This document shows positions 1 to 6,785 of a stretch of DNA of 12,702 nt, one piece after another. The notes under the pieces were generated by a model, which made no database searches, had not been told where the DNA came from, and saw nothing but the letters and a program-made list of their open reading frames with translations. Source of the stretch: Tepidimonas sp. (GTDB lineage: Bacteria > Pseudomonadota > Gammaproteobacteria > Burkholderiales > Burkholderiaceae_C); assembly GCA_025054905.1 (NCBI GenBank), contig JANWZF010000039.1:1-12702 (forward strand). Direction: 5' to 3'. The first letter of the stretch is position 1, and each line of letters opens with the position of its first letter. The position numbers and the translations under genes are program-made.

Positions 1-450
1 CTGCACATCCGCCAGCGTCAAGCCGGGCTGCGCCAGCGGCAGCAGCGCCGAGCCGCCCCCCGAGATCAGGCACAGCACCAGGTCATCGGCCGTCAGCCCC
101 TGCGTCAGGGCCAGCATGCGCTGCGCGGCCTGCCAGCCGGCAGCATCGGGTACCGGATGGGCGGCCTCGACGATCTCGATGCGGCCCCCCGTCGCCCCAG
201 GGGGGATGTGCCTATAGCGCGTCACCACCAGACCGCTGAGGGGATGCTCGGCCGGCCAGTGCGCCTGCAACGCCGCCGCCATCGCGGCACTGGCTTTGCC
301 CGCCCCCAGCACCAGCGTGCGCCCGCGCGGTGGCGCAGGCAGCCAGCCCGGCAGCACGTGCGCAGGCTGTGCACGCTGCACCGCCGCCTCGAACAGGCGC
401 TGCAGCAGCGCACGCGCCACACGGTCGTTAAGCGCCAGGGCTTCAGCCAT
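1..450 (-). CDS. ttuD: Glycerate 2-kinase, TtuD/GckA (MOFRL) family, N-terminal 150 residues only
   Basis: The reverse strand reads open from ATG at 450 to the window edge, giving 150 residues of a family that is usually about 420 long, so the C-terminal two thirds are missing. Seen: LVLGAGKASAAMA (about residues 46-58), EAAHPVPDAAG (95-105) and the glycine-rich LISGGGSALL (128-137), all typical of the N-terminal domain of class II glycerate kinases. Members phosphorylate D-glycerate to 2-phosphoglycerate in the cytoplasm; many are misnamed hydroxypyruvate reductase in databases. It is last in the visible glpR-glpK-hyi-ttuD line and its first 229 bases are overlapped by the hyi frame, so translation is probably coupled. 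Inference: it carries glycerate made from tartronate semialdehyde or hydroxypyruvate into glycolysis. Family certain; the exact substrate is inferred. Confidence 0.87.
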   Translation of the reverse strand, partial: MAEALALNDRVARALLQRLFEAAVQRAQPAHVLPGWLPAPPRGRTLVLGAGKASAAMAAALQAHWPAEHPLSGLVVTRYRHIPPGATGGRIEIVEAAHPVPDAAGWQAAQRMLALTQGLTADDLVLCLISGGGSALLPLAQPGLTLADVQ

Positions 451-1205
451 GCCAACCCCTCCTCGGTGGTGGTGCGGGGCCGGTACTCGCAGCCCACCCA
501 CCCGCTGTAGCCCAGCCGGTCCAGCTCGCCCAGCACAAACCCCCAGGCGATCTCGCCCGTACCAGGCTCATGCCGGCCAGGGTTGTCGGCGATCTGCACG
601 TGACCGATGCGCCCAAGATGGCACCGCAGCGTGCCCACCAGCTCGCCCTGCATGCGCTGCGCGTGGTACAGGTCGTACTGCAGCGCCACGTTGGGCTCGC
701 CCACCTCGTCCAAAATCTCCAGCGCCTGCTCAACGTGGTGCACCAAAAAACCAGGCACATCGCGCGTGTTGATCGGCTCCAGCAGCACCTGGATGCCGTA
801 CGGCTGCGCCGCACGCGCGGCCAGGCGCAGGTTGTCCACCAGCACCTGCCGCGCCTCCACCGCCGGCACCTGCGGCGGCTTCAGCCCCGCCAGCACGTTC
901 AGGCGCGGCACGCGCAGCGCACAGGCGTAGCTCAGCGCCAGCTCCAGCCCGGCGCGAAATTCCGCGCGCCGCTGCGGGCAGCACGCGATGCCGCGCTCGC
1001 CCGCGGCCCAGTCGCCGGCAGGCAGGTTGTGCAGCACCAGCGGCAAGCCCGCTGCGCGCAGCGCGGCCTGCCAGTCAGCCACACTGGCCTCATAGGGGAA
1101 TTGCACCTCCACCGCGGCAAAGCCGGCCCGTGCCGCCGCAGCGGGGCGCTCCAACAGCGGCCACTCGGTGAACAGCAGGGAGAGGTTGGCGGCAAAACGG
1201 GGCAT
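222..1205 (-). CDS. hyi: Hydroxypyruvate isomerase family protein (Hyi/OtnI-like) with a read-through C-terminal tail
   Basis: This is a TIM-barrel sugar-isomerase-like protein (AP-endonuclease 2 fold). Residues 1-257 align with the whole usual Hyi length of about 258. Seen: start MPRFAANLSLLFTE, LLEPINTRDVPGF with Glu143, the metal-site stretch YDLYHAQ, IGHVQIADNPGRHEPGTGEI, and GCEYRP with Glu240; Glu143 and Glu240 fit the two catalytic glutamates of the family. The known reaction interconverts hydroxypyruvate and tartronate semialdehyde; the related OtnI isomerises 2-oxo-tetronates, so that substrate is an alternative. The ORF does not stop at the normal end but continues about 70 residues in a frame offset from ttuD, giving an Arg/Cys-rich tail that looks like out-of-frame kinase code. 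The gap to glpK is 33 bases. A weak GAGA lies before the ATG. Function confidence is high for the barrel and low for the tail. Confidence 0.88.
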   Translation of the reverse strand: MPRFAANLSLLFTEWPLLERPAAAARAGFAAVEVQFPYEASVADWQAALRAAGLPLVLHNLPAGDWAAGERGIACCPQRRAEFRAGLELALSYACALRVPRLNVLAGLKPPQVPAVEARQVLVDNLRLAARAAQPYGIQVLLEPINTRDVPGFLVHHVEQALEILDEVGEPNVALQYDLYHAQRMQGELVGTLRCHLGRIGHVQIADNPGRHEPGTGEIAWGFVLGELDRLGYSGWVGCEYRPRTTTEEGLAWLKPWRLTTVWRVRCCSACSRRRCSVHSLRTCCRAGCLRHRAGARWCWGRAKPVPRWRRRCRRTGRPSIPSAVWW

Positions 1206-1238
1206 CGTCGGATCTCGGTGTATCAGGGGCCGGGGCGC

Positions 1239-2777
1239 TCAGACTGCCCCCGCAGGTGGCTGCACGCCCGCCAGCACCTGACGCACCGCGCGCTGCCAGC
1301 GCGCCATCTGCTGCGCGGCCCAGTCAGGCGGGCGCTGCGGCTCGAAGCGGCGCTGCACGCGCCACAACGCGCGCAGTTCCTCCAGGCTGCGCCAGACCCC
1401 CACTTGCAAGCCGGCCAGCCAGGCCGCGCCCAGCGCGGTGGTTTCGGTGACTTCGGGGCGCAACACGGCCACACCCAGCACATCGGCCTGGTACTGCATC
1501 AACAGGTCGTTGACCGCCGCGCCGCCGTCGACGCGCAACTCGCGCAGCGGCGGGCCACCGGCGGCCTGCACGTCGGCGTTCATGGCCTGCAACACCTCGG
1601 CGCTTTGCAGCGCGATGGACTCCAGCGCCGCGCGGGCGATGTGCGCCATCGTGGTGCCGCGCGTCAGGCCGACGATGGCGCCGGTGGCGTGGGGCTGCCA
1701 ATGCGGCGCCCCCAAGCCGGTGAAGGCCGGCACCAGCACGACACCGCCGCTGTCGGGCACGCTGGCCGCCAGCGCCTGCACCTCGGCGCTGGAGGCGATG
1801 GCGCGCAGCCCGTCGCGCAACCACTGCACGACCGCCCCACCGACAAACACGCTGCCTTCCAGCGCGTACGCCGCCGCGTTCGGCTGCGGCTGCGCCGCCG
1901 CGGTGGTCAGCAGACCGTGGCGCGAAGCCACCGGCTGCGCGCCCGTGTGCAGCAGCATGAAGCAACCGGTGCCGTAGGTGTTTTTGGCCACCCCCGCCTC
2001 AAAGCAAGCCTGCCCGAACAGCGCGGCCTGCTGGTCACCGGCGATGCCCGTGATCGGCAACGGCGGCAGCGTCAAATCCGGAGCCTGCAGCACGCTCACG
2101 TCCAGCTCGCCAAACGGATGACTGGACGGGTGCACCTGCGGCAGCCAGCCGGACGGCAGCTGCATGGCCTGCAGCAGCTCGGCACTCCAGCACCGGGCAT
2201 GCACATCCCACAACAGCGTGCGGGCGGCGTTGCTGACGTCGGTGGCGTGCACGCGCCCACCGGTCAGGCGGTACAGCAGCCAGCTGTCCACCGTCCCAAA
2301 CGCCAGTTCGCCGGCTTCGGCGCGCCGGCGCCAATCGGGCTGGTGATCGAGCCACCAGCGCAGCTTGCCAGCCGAAAAATAGGCATCCAGCCGCAGCCCG
2401 GTCAGCGCGCGCACGCGCGGCTCCAGCCCCTGGGCACGCCAGCGCGCGCAGACCTCTTCGGCGCGCCGGTCTTGCCAGACGATGGCGCGCGCCAGGGGCC
2501 GCCCGGTGGCGCGCTCCCACACGACGCTGGTTTCGCGCTGGTTGGTGATGCCCAGTGCCCGCAGCTCGCGCACGCGCGGACCCAACTGGCGCAGCACGTC
2601 CACCAACGTGGCGCGCTGCGAGGCCCAGATTTCCTCGGCATCGTGCTCGACCCAGCCCGGCTGCGGAAAATGCTGGGTGAACTCCCGCTGCGCCCGCGCC
2701 ACGATGCGGCCGTCGGCATCGAACGCGATCGTGCGCGAGCTGGTGGTTCCCTGATCCAACGCAAGCAGCAAAGCCAT
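1239..2777 (-). CDS. glpK: Glycerol kinase
   Basis: Cytoplasmic FGGY-family kinase, 512 residues (E. coli GlpK is about 500), making sn-glycerol 3-phosphate from glycerol and ATP. Seen in order: the phosphate-binding start ALDQGTTSSRTI (6-17), GITNQRET (76-83) and VWQDRR (100-105) of the glycerol site, GTVDSWLLYRLTGG (161-174), ITGIAGDQQAALFGQ (242-256) with Asp248 as the expected catalytic base, KNTYGTGCFML (265-275), and the adenosine-site stretch RVDGGAAVNDLLMQYQADVL (415-434). The segment before ITGIAGD (231-241) lacks the Gly-x-Arg loop that binds fructose 1,6-bisphosphate in the E. coli enzyme, so that inhibition may be absent (inference). GAGGAA just upstream of the ATG is a good ribosome site. 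It lies 45 bases after glpR and is probably cotranscribed with it. Confidence 0.97.
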   Translation of the reverse strand: MALLLALDQGTTSSRTIAFDADGRIVARAQREFTQHFPQPGWVEHDAEEIWASQRATLVDVLRQLGPRVRELRALGITNQRETSVVWERATGRPLARAIVWQDRRAEEVCARWRAQGLEPRVRALTGLRLDAYFSAGKLRWWLDHQPDWRRRAEAGELAFGTVDSWLLYRLTGGRVHATDVSNAARTLLWDVHARCWSAELLQAMQLPSGWLPQVHPSSHPFGELDVSVLQAPDLTLPPLPITGIAGDQQAALFGQACFEAGVAKNTYGTGCFMLLHTGAQPVASRHGLLTTAAAQPQPNAAAYALEGSVFVGGAVVQWLRDGLRAIASSAEVQALAASVPDSGGVVLVPAFTGLGAPHWQPHATGAIVGLTRGTTMAHIARAALESIALQSAEVLQAMNADVQAAGGPPLRELRVDGGAAVNDLLMQYQADVLGVAVLRPEVTETTALGAAWLAGLQVGVWRSLEELRALWRVQRRFEPQRPPDWAAQQMARWQRAVRQVLAGVQPPAGAV

Positions 2778-2822
2778 CGGTGCGGTTCCTCAGAGCGTGG
2801 ACGAGCGCGCCAGGGGCAGGCC

Positions 2823-3644
2823 TCAGCCCGGACGCGGCGCGCCGGCGGCGTCGGCCACCACGCAGGCCACGTCTGCTTCGCGCAGCAACGCATCAAACGG
2901 CGGCGGTGGCGCCCGATCGGTGTACAGCCGCGTCAGCTCGGACACGTGCCCGACTTCCACCATCGCCGGGCGGCCAAACTTGCTGTGGTCGGCACACAGC
3001 CACACCTGGCGCGCATGCTCGATGATGGCGCGCGCGGCCTTGACCTCGCGCACATCGTAGTCGCGCAGCGTGCCGTCGGCCTCGATGCCGGAAATGCCGA
3101 TCAGTGCAATGTCGACCCGGAATTGACGCAAAAAGTCGATCGTGGCCTCGCCGACGATGCCGCGGTCGCGCGCGCGTACCACGCCGCCGGCGATGATGAC
3201 CTCGCAGTCAGGGTTGTCCGACAGGATGGCCGCCACGTTGAGGTTGTTGGTGATCACCCGCAAGCCCCGGTGCTGCAGCAGCGCGCGCGCCACCGCCTCG
3301 GTGGTGGTGCCGATGTTGAGGATCAGCGAGCAACCCGCGGGCACGTCGCGCGCCACCGCACGCGCGATGGCTTCCTTGGCCGCCGCGTGGAGGGTCTGGC
3401 GCTGTTGGTAACCGAGGTTTTCCACTGTGGAAACGGGCGTGCGCACCCCGCCGTGGTAGCGCGCCAGCAGGCCGAGCTGCTCCAACTGGCGCACATCGCG
3501 CCGCACCGTCTGCAGCGTCACACCAAAGCGCTGCGCCAGCGCCTCAATCGTCAGCGCCCCCGCCTGCCGCACGGCAGCCAGCAATTCGCTTTGGCGTGGA
3601 TTGAGGGCACGCCGGCGGCGCGCGATGGCAGAACTTTCAGCCAT
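2823..3644 (-). CDS. glpR: Glycerol 3-phosphate regulon repressor, DeoR family
   Basis: 273 residues starting MAESSAIARRRRAL. The same frame is open upstream to an ATG at 3782, but those 46 extra codons read through the control region and the start of glpD, so ATG 3644 is chosen. Seen: DeoR-type winged helix-turn-helix (about 15-66, with VTLQTVRRDVRQLEQLG as recognition part, then YHGGV), and a DeoR sensor domain with ILNIGTTTEAVA (108-119), ITNNLNVA (131-138), LIGISGI (181-187) and DHSKFGRPAM (219-228), all close to E. coli GlpR as I recall it. Known role: represses glp genes until sn-glycerol 3-phosphate binds. It sits divergently from glpD with the repeat array between them, which fits control of both directions, including its own operon. 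No Shine-Dalgarno sequence is visible: CCACCT directly precedes the ATG. Confidence 0.94.
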   Translation of the reverse strand: MAESSAIARRRRALNPRQSELLAAVRQAGALTIEALAQRFGVTLQTVRRDVRQLEQLGLLARYHGGVRTPVSTVENLGYQQRQTLHAAAKEAIARAVARDVPAGCSLILNIGTTTEAVARALLQHRGLRVITNNLNVAAILSDNPDCEVIIAGGVVRARDRGIVGEATIDFLRQFRVDIALIGISGIEADGTLRDYDVREVKAARAIIEHARQVWLCADHSKFGRPAMVEVGHVSELTRLYTDRAPPPPFDALLREADVACVVADAAGAPRPG

Positions 3645-3694
3645 AGGTGGAATTGTGCCGCGACCGCACCCACCCTCGCATCCGGAATGACCCG

Positions 3695-3744
3695 CAAACG
3701 ACCCATAACGATGCGTAACGATTACAATCGAACCATATCGAACA
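3695..3744. promoter_or_regulatory. Probable GlpR operator: five direct repeats phased at 10 bases
   Basis: CGA occurs at 3699, 3709, 3719, 3729 and 3739, each exactly 10 bases after the last, inside five aligned decamers. Local contexts are AACGAC, AACGAT, AACGAT, ATCGAA and ATCGAA. The last two read on the reverse strand as TTCGAT, which resembles half of the E. coli GlpR operator. DeoR-family repressors commonly bind short CGA/TCG-containing repeats set on one helical face. The array fills the middle of the 116-base glpR-glpD gap. The repeats are seen; that GlpR binds them is inference. Confidence 0.72.
3723..3728 (+). promoter_or_regulatory. Candidate -10 box for glpD
   Basis: TACAAT matches the sigma-70 -10 consensus at five of six positions and lies inside the repeat array, where a bound repressor would block it. 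No convincing -35 is present at 17 or 18 bases upstream. Transcription from here would leave a leader of about 25 bases before the glpD ATG. Confidence 0.35.
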
Positions 3745-3760
3745 CTTTGCCGGCCTTGCC

Positions 3761-5329
3761 ATGCCACCCGCCGCCCCCTCACGTTCCATCTTGCCCGCCG
3801 AGACCGACGTGCTGGTCGTCGGCGGCGGCATCAACGGCTGCGGTATCGCGCGCGACTTGAGTGGCCGTGGCGTGCGCGTGTTGCTGTGCGAGCAGCACGA
3901 CCTGGCCGCCCATACCTCCTCAGCCTCCACCAAACTGATTCACGGTGGACTACGCTATCTGGAATACGGCGAACTGGGGCTGGTGCGCAAGGCCCTGGTC
4001 GAACGGGAGGTGCTGTTGAACATGGCCCCCCACCTGATCGAGCCGCTGCGCTTCGTGATGCCGCACGATCCCTCGATGCGGCCGGCATGGATGATCCGCC
4101 TCGGACTGTGGCTGTACGATCATCTGGCCCGGCGCCGGTGGCTGCCCGCCACCGAGGCGCTGGATTTGCATCACGACCCCGCGGGCGCGGTGTTGCAGCC
4201 GCAGTGGCGCCGGGCTTTTGCCTATGCCGACGGATGGGTGGACGATGCACGGCTGGTGGTGCTCAACGCCCTGGATGCCGCCCGTCGCGGGGCCACGATC
4301 CTGACACGCACCCGCTGCACGGCGCTGCAGCGCGGACCCCATGACTGGCAAGCCACCCTGGCCGATGAGGCAGGGCACACGTGGACCGTGCGTGCGCGCG
4401 TGGTGGTCAATGCGGCCGGGCCGTGGGCCGAGCAACTGCTGCGCAACCAGGCTGGTCTGTCGCCGCAGCGTCACCTGCGCCTGGTGCGCGGCAGCCATCT
4501 CGTCGTGCCGCGCCGCGCCGGGCATGAAACCGCCTACCTGCTGCAGGCCCGCGACCGGCGCGTGCTGTTTGCCATCCCCTACGAGCAGCGCTACACCCTG
4601 ATCGGCACCACCGACGTCGAGCATCACGGCGACCCGGCCAGCGCACGGGCCACGCCTGAAGAAATCGACTACCTGTGCCGCGAAGCGAACCGCTACCTGC
4701 GCCAGCCGGTCAGCCCGCAGGAGGTGCTCTGGAGCTACAGCGGCGTGCGGCCATTGCTGGATGACGGCGCCGATCCCTCGGCCGTCACACGCGACTACCT
4801 GCTCGACTGGGACGAGCGGGGCGGAGCCGGACTGCTGACGGTGTGGGGCGGCAAGATCACCACCTACCGCACGCTGGCGCAGCAGGCGGTGCGCCGGCTG
4901 GCACCCATACTTGGCATCCCTGCCACACCGGACTGGACGGCGCACGCCCCTTTGCCCGGCGGCGATCTGCAAGCGGTGGTCGGCCCGTGCGCCAGCCCGA
5001 TGCAGGCGCGCCAGCGCTTTGAGCAGCACCTGCGCCAGCGCTGGCCCTGGTTGCCTGCGGCCCTGCCGGCACGCTGGACGCGTGCCTATGGAACCCTGGC
5101 GCTGGACTGGCTGCACGATGCGCGCCGGCTGGACGACCTGGGCGCCGAAATCGCACCCGGTCTGTTCGAAGCCGAACTGCACCATCTGGTGCGGCAGGAG
5201 TGGGCACGCGATGCCGACGACATCCTGTGGCGCCGCAGCAAGCTTGGCCTGCACAGTGAACCGCAGGCGCACGCGGCAGTGCAACGCTGGCTGCAATCAC
5301 AGTCACAGCGGCATCATGCCCCCGGATAA
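3761..5329 (+). CDS. glpD: Aerobic glycerol 3-phosphate dehydrogenase (FAD)
   Basis: 522 residues (E. coli GlpD is 501), a peripheral inner-membrane flavoenzyme that oxidises sn-glycerol 3-phosphate to dihydroxyacetone phosphate and passes electrons to quinone. Seen: FAD Rossmann motif VLVVGGGINGCGIARDLSGR (17-36), SSASTKLIHGGLRYLEYGE, LPxx-free stretch MRPAWMIRLGLWLYDHL, VNAAGPWAEQLL, FAIPYEQRYTLIGTTDVEH, SYSGVRPL with Arg330, and WGGKITTYR with Lys365, the last two matching substrate-binding residues of the family. The C-terminal domain with EWARDADDILWRRSKLGL is complete. About ten extra residues precede the Rossmann strand. No Shine-Dalgarno sequence precedes the ATG. It is transcribed away from glpR and towards the ugp operon that supplies its substrate. 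Confidence 0.97.
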   Translation: MPPAAPSRSILPAETDVLVVGGGINGCGIARDLSGRGVRVLLCEQHDLAAHTSSASTKLIHGGLRYLEYGELGLVRKALVEREVLLNMAPHLIEPLRFVMPHDPSMRPAWMIRLGLWLYDHLARRRWLPATEALDLHHDPAGAVLQPQWRRAFAYADGWVDDARLVVLNALDAARRGATILTRTRCTALQRGPHDWQATLADEAGHTWTVRARVVVNAAGPWAEQLLRNQAGLSPQRHLRLVRGSHLVVPRRAGHETAYLLQARDRRVLFAIPYEQRYTLIGTTDVEHHGDPASARATPEEIDYLCREANRYLRQPVSPQEVLWSYSGVRPLLDDGADPSAVTRDYLLDWDERGGAGLLTVWGGKITTYRTLAQQAVRRLAPILGIPATPDWTAHAPLPGGDLQAVVGPCASPMQARQRFEQHLRQRWPWLPAALPARWTRAYGTLALDWLHDARRLDDLGAEIAPGLFEAELHHLVRQEWARDADDILWRRSKLGLHSEPQAHAAVQRWLQSQSQRHHAPG

Positions 5330-5358
5330 ACCCGTAACTCTCGCGAGAACGGCATCTA

Positions 5359-5376
5359 TTGTCACTAAACTGTCAA
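5359..5376 (+). promoter_or_regulatory. PhoB box upstream of ugpB
   Basis: TTGTCAC-TAAA-CTGTCAA is a pair of seven-base direct repeats with a four-base spacer, so the TGTCA cores are 11 bases apart. It matches the E. coli Pho box consensus CTGTCATAWAWCTGTCAY at 14 of 18 positions. It lies 69 bases before the ugpB start, in the only sizeable gap upstream of the ugp genes. Since ugp is a classic phosphate-starvation operon, control by PhoB-phosphate is the natural reading. No clear -10 box could be assigned downstream. Confidence 0.8.
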
Positions 5377-5434
5377 CTAAGATTCGCACACTGGCGTAGC
5401 CTTTCTGGTCTTTTCGTATCCGTTCTGATTCGAC

Positions 5435-5440
5435 AAGGAG
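5435..5440 (+). promoter_or_regulatory. Ribosome binding site of ugpB
   Basis: AAGGAG is followed by two adjacent in-frame ATG codons at 5443 and 5446. Spacing is two bases to the first and five to the second, which favours 5446. It also rules out the in-frame ATG at 5359, which lies inside the Pho box. Confidence 0.8.
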
Positions 5441-5445
5441 TCATG

Positions 5446-6765
5446 ATGAACAAGCCCTTCAAGCGGCTGCTGGCTGGCGCGCTGGCCGCTTTCAGCCTCG
5501 CCGGTGCGCACGCCCAAACCGAAATCGTCTGGTGGCACTCGATGGGAGGCGCGTTGGGCGAGTGGGTCAACGACCTGGCCAACGAGTTCAACGCCAGCCA
5601 AAAGGACTACAAGGTCGTCCCGGTCTTCAAGGGCAGCTACGACGAATCGATGACCGCGGCGATCGCGGCGTTTCGCGCGGGCAACGCGCCGCACATCCTG
5701 CAGGTCTTCGAGGTGGGCACCGCCACGATGATGGCCAGCCGCAACGCCATCGTGCCGGTGGCCGAGGTGATGAAAAAGGCCGGCGTGACCTTTGACCCCA
5801 ATGCCTACGTCGATGCCGTCAAGGGCTACTACACGGCGCCCAACGGGCAGATGTTGAGCTTTCCGTTCAACAGCTCCACGACGGTGCTGCACTACAACAA
5901 GGACGCGTTCAAAGCCGCGGGGCTGGACCCCAACAAGCCCCCGAAGAGCTGGCCTGAGGTGGCGCTGGCTGCAGCCAAGCTCAAGACCGCCGGCCACAAG
6001 TGCCCCTTCACGACCAGCTGGCAGGGCTGGACGCAGCTGGAGAGCTTTTCGGCCTGGCACAACGTGGAATACGCCACCAAGAACAATGGATTTGGAGGCT
6101 TGGATGCGCGGCTGGCGTTCAACAGCCCGCTGCATGTACGCCACATCGAAAACCTGGCCAACATGGCCCAGCAAGGCCTGTTTGTCTACAAGGGGCGCGG
6201 CAACGCGGCCGACGCCACCTATGTGTCGGGCGAGTGCGCGATGCTGACCGGCAGCTCGGCGCTGTATGGCAACGTCAAGCGCAATGCCAAGTTTGACTTC
6301 GGCATCTCCACGCTGCCCTACTATCCGGATGTCCCCGGCGCGCCGCAAAACACCATCATCGGCGGCGCCAGCCTGTGGGTGATGGCTGGCAAGAAAGAAG
6401 CCGATTACAAAGGCGTGGCGCAGTTCTTCGCCTTCCTGTCCCAGCCCGAGGTGGCCGCCAAGAGCCACCAACGCACCGGCTACCTGCCGGTGACCCGTGC
6501 AGCCTACGAGCTGACCGAAAAATCCGGTTTCTACAAGCAAAACCCCGGCACCGACGTGTCGGTGGAACAGATGATCCGCAAGACAACCCACAAATCGCGC
6601 GGCATCCGTCTGGGCAATTTCGTACAGATCCGCACCATCGTCGATGAGGAGCTGGAGCAGGTCTGGGCGGGCAAAAAGAGCGCCAAGCAAGCCTTGGATG
6701 ATGCGGTGCGCCGCGGCAACGAGCAGCTGGAGCGCTTCGAGCGCGCCAACCAGGGCCGTCTGTAA
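5446..6765 (+). CDS. ugpB: sn-Glycerol 3-phosphate ABC transporter, periplasmic binding protein
   Basis: 439 residues, as long as E. coli UgpB (438). A Sec signal peptide is clear: basic MNKPFKR, hydrophobic LLAGALAAFSLAG, and cleavage expected after AHA at residue 23. The mature protein opens with TEIVWWHSMGGALGEWV, then GNAPHILQVFEVGTATMMAS, LSFPFNSSTTVLHYNKDAF, WQGWTQLESFSAWHNV, NTIIGGASLWVMAGK, TGYLPVT and RLGNFVQIRTIVDEELEQVW, all hallmark UgpB stretches. Role: captures glycerol 3-phosphate and glycerophosphodiesters such as glycerophosphocholine in the periplasm for UgpAEC. It is first in ugpBAECQ, behind the Pho box and an AAGGAG ribosome site. ATG 5443 is the alternative start, adding one Met. 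Confidence 0.96.
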   Translation: MNKPFKRLLAGALAAFSLAGAHAQTEIVWWHSMGGALGEWVNDLANEFNASQKDYKVVPVFKGSYDESMTAAIAAFRAGNAPHILQVFEVGTATMMASRNAIVPVAEVMKKAGVTFDPNAYVDAVKGYYTAPNGQMLSFPFNSSTTVLHYNKDAFKAAGLDPNKPPKSWPEVALAAAKLKTAGHKCPFTTSWQGWTQLESFSAWHNVEYATKNNGFGGLDARLAFNSPLHVRHIENLANMAQQGLFVYKGRGNAADATYVSGECAMLTGSSALYGNVKRNAKFDFGISTLPYYPDVPGAPQNTIIGGASLWVMAGKKEADYKGVAQFFAFLSQPEVAAKSHQRTGYLPVTRAAYELTEKSGFYKQNPGTDVSVEQMIRKTTHKSRGIRLGNFVQIRTIVDEELEQVWAGKKSAKQALDDAVRRGNEQLERFERANQGRL

Positions 6766-6785
6766 ACGCCACGGCATCGCAGACC

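Noticed and set aside
3645..3782. N-terminal extension of GlpR to ATG 3782 (319 residues)
   Set aside because: It would overlap the glpD start and turn the operator array into coding sequence. The known GlpR N-terminus fits the ATG at 3644.
570..3860. A 1096-codon open frame on the plus strand, antisense to hyi, glpK and glpR
   Set aside because: Its length comes from the high-GC codon pattern of the real reverse-strand genes. The translation is rich in Arg, His and Gln with no recognisable domain, and it crosses gene boundaries and the control region.
3950..5296. A 448-codon minus-strand frame opposite glpD
   Set aside because: It is the mirror frame of glpD; composition is skewed and no domain is seen.
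5339..5348. The palindrome TCTCGCGAGA after glpD considered as a terminator
   Set aside because: The stem is only five pairs with no loop and no T-run follows, so it is not a Rho-independent terminator. It could be a protein site, but nothing supports one.
5359..5445. Earlier ugpB start at ATG 5359
   Set aside because: It lies within the Pho box and would put 29 residues before a textbook signal peptide. The AAGGAG site supports 5443/5446.
5377..6777. A 466-codon minus-strand frame opposite ugpB
   Set aside because: The plus strand here encodes UgpB with every family motif. The antisense product shows no domain or plausible start context.
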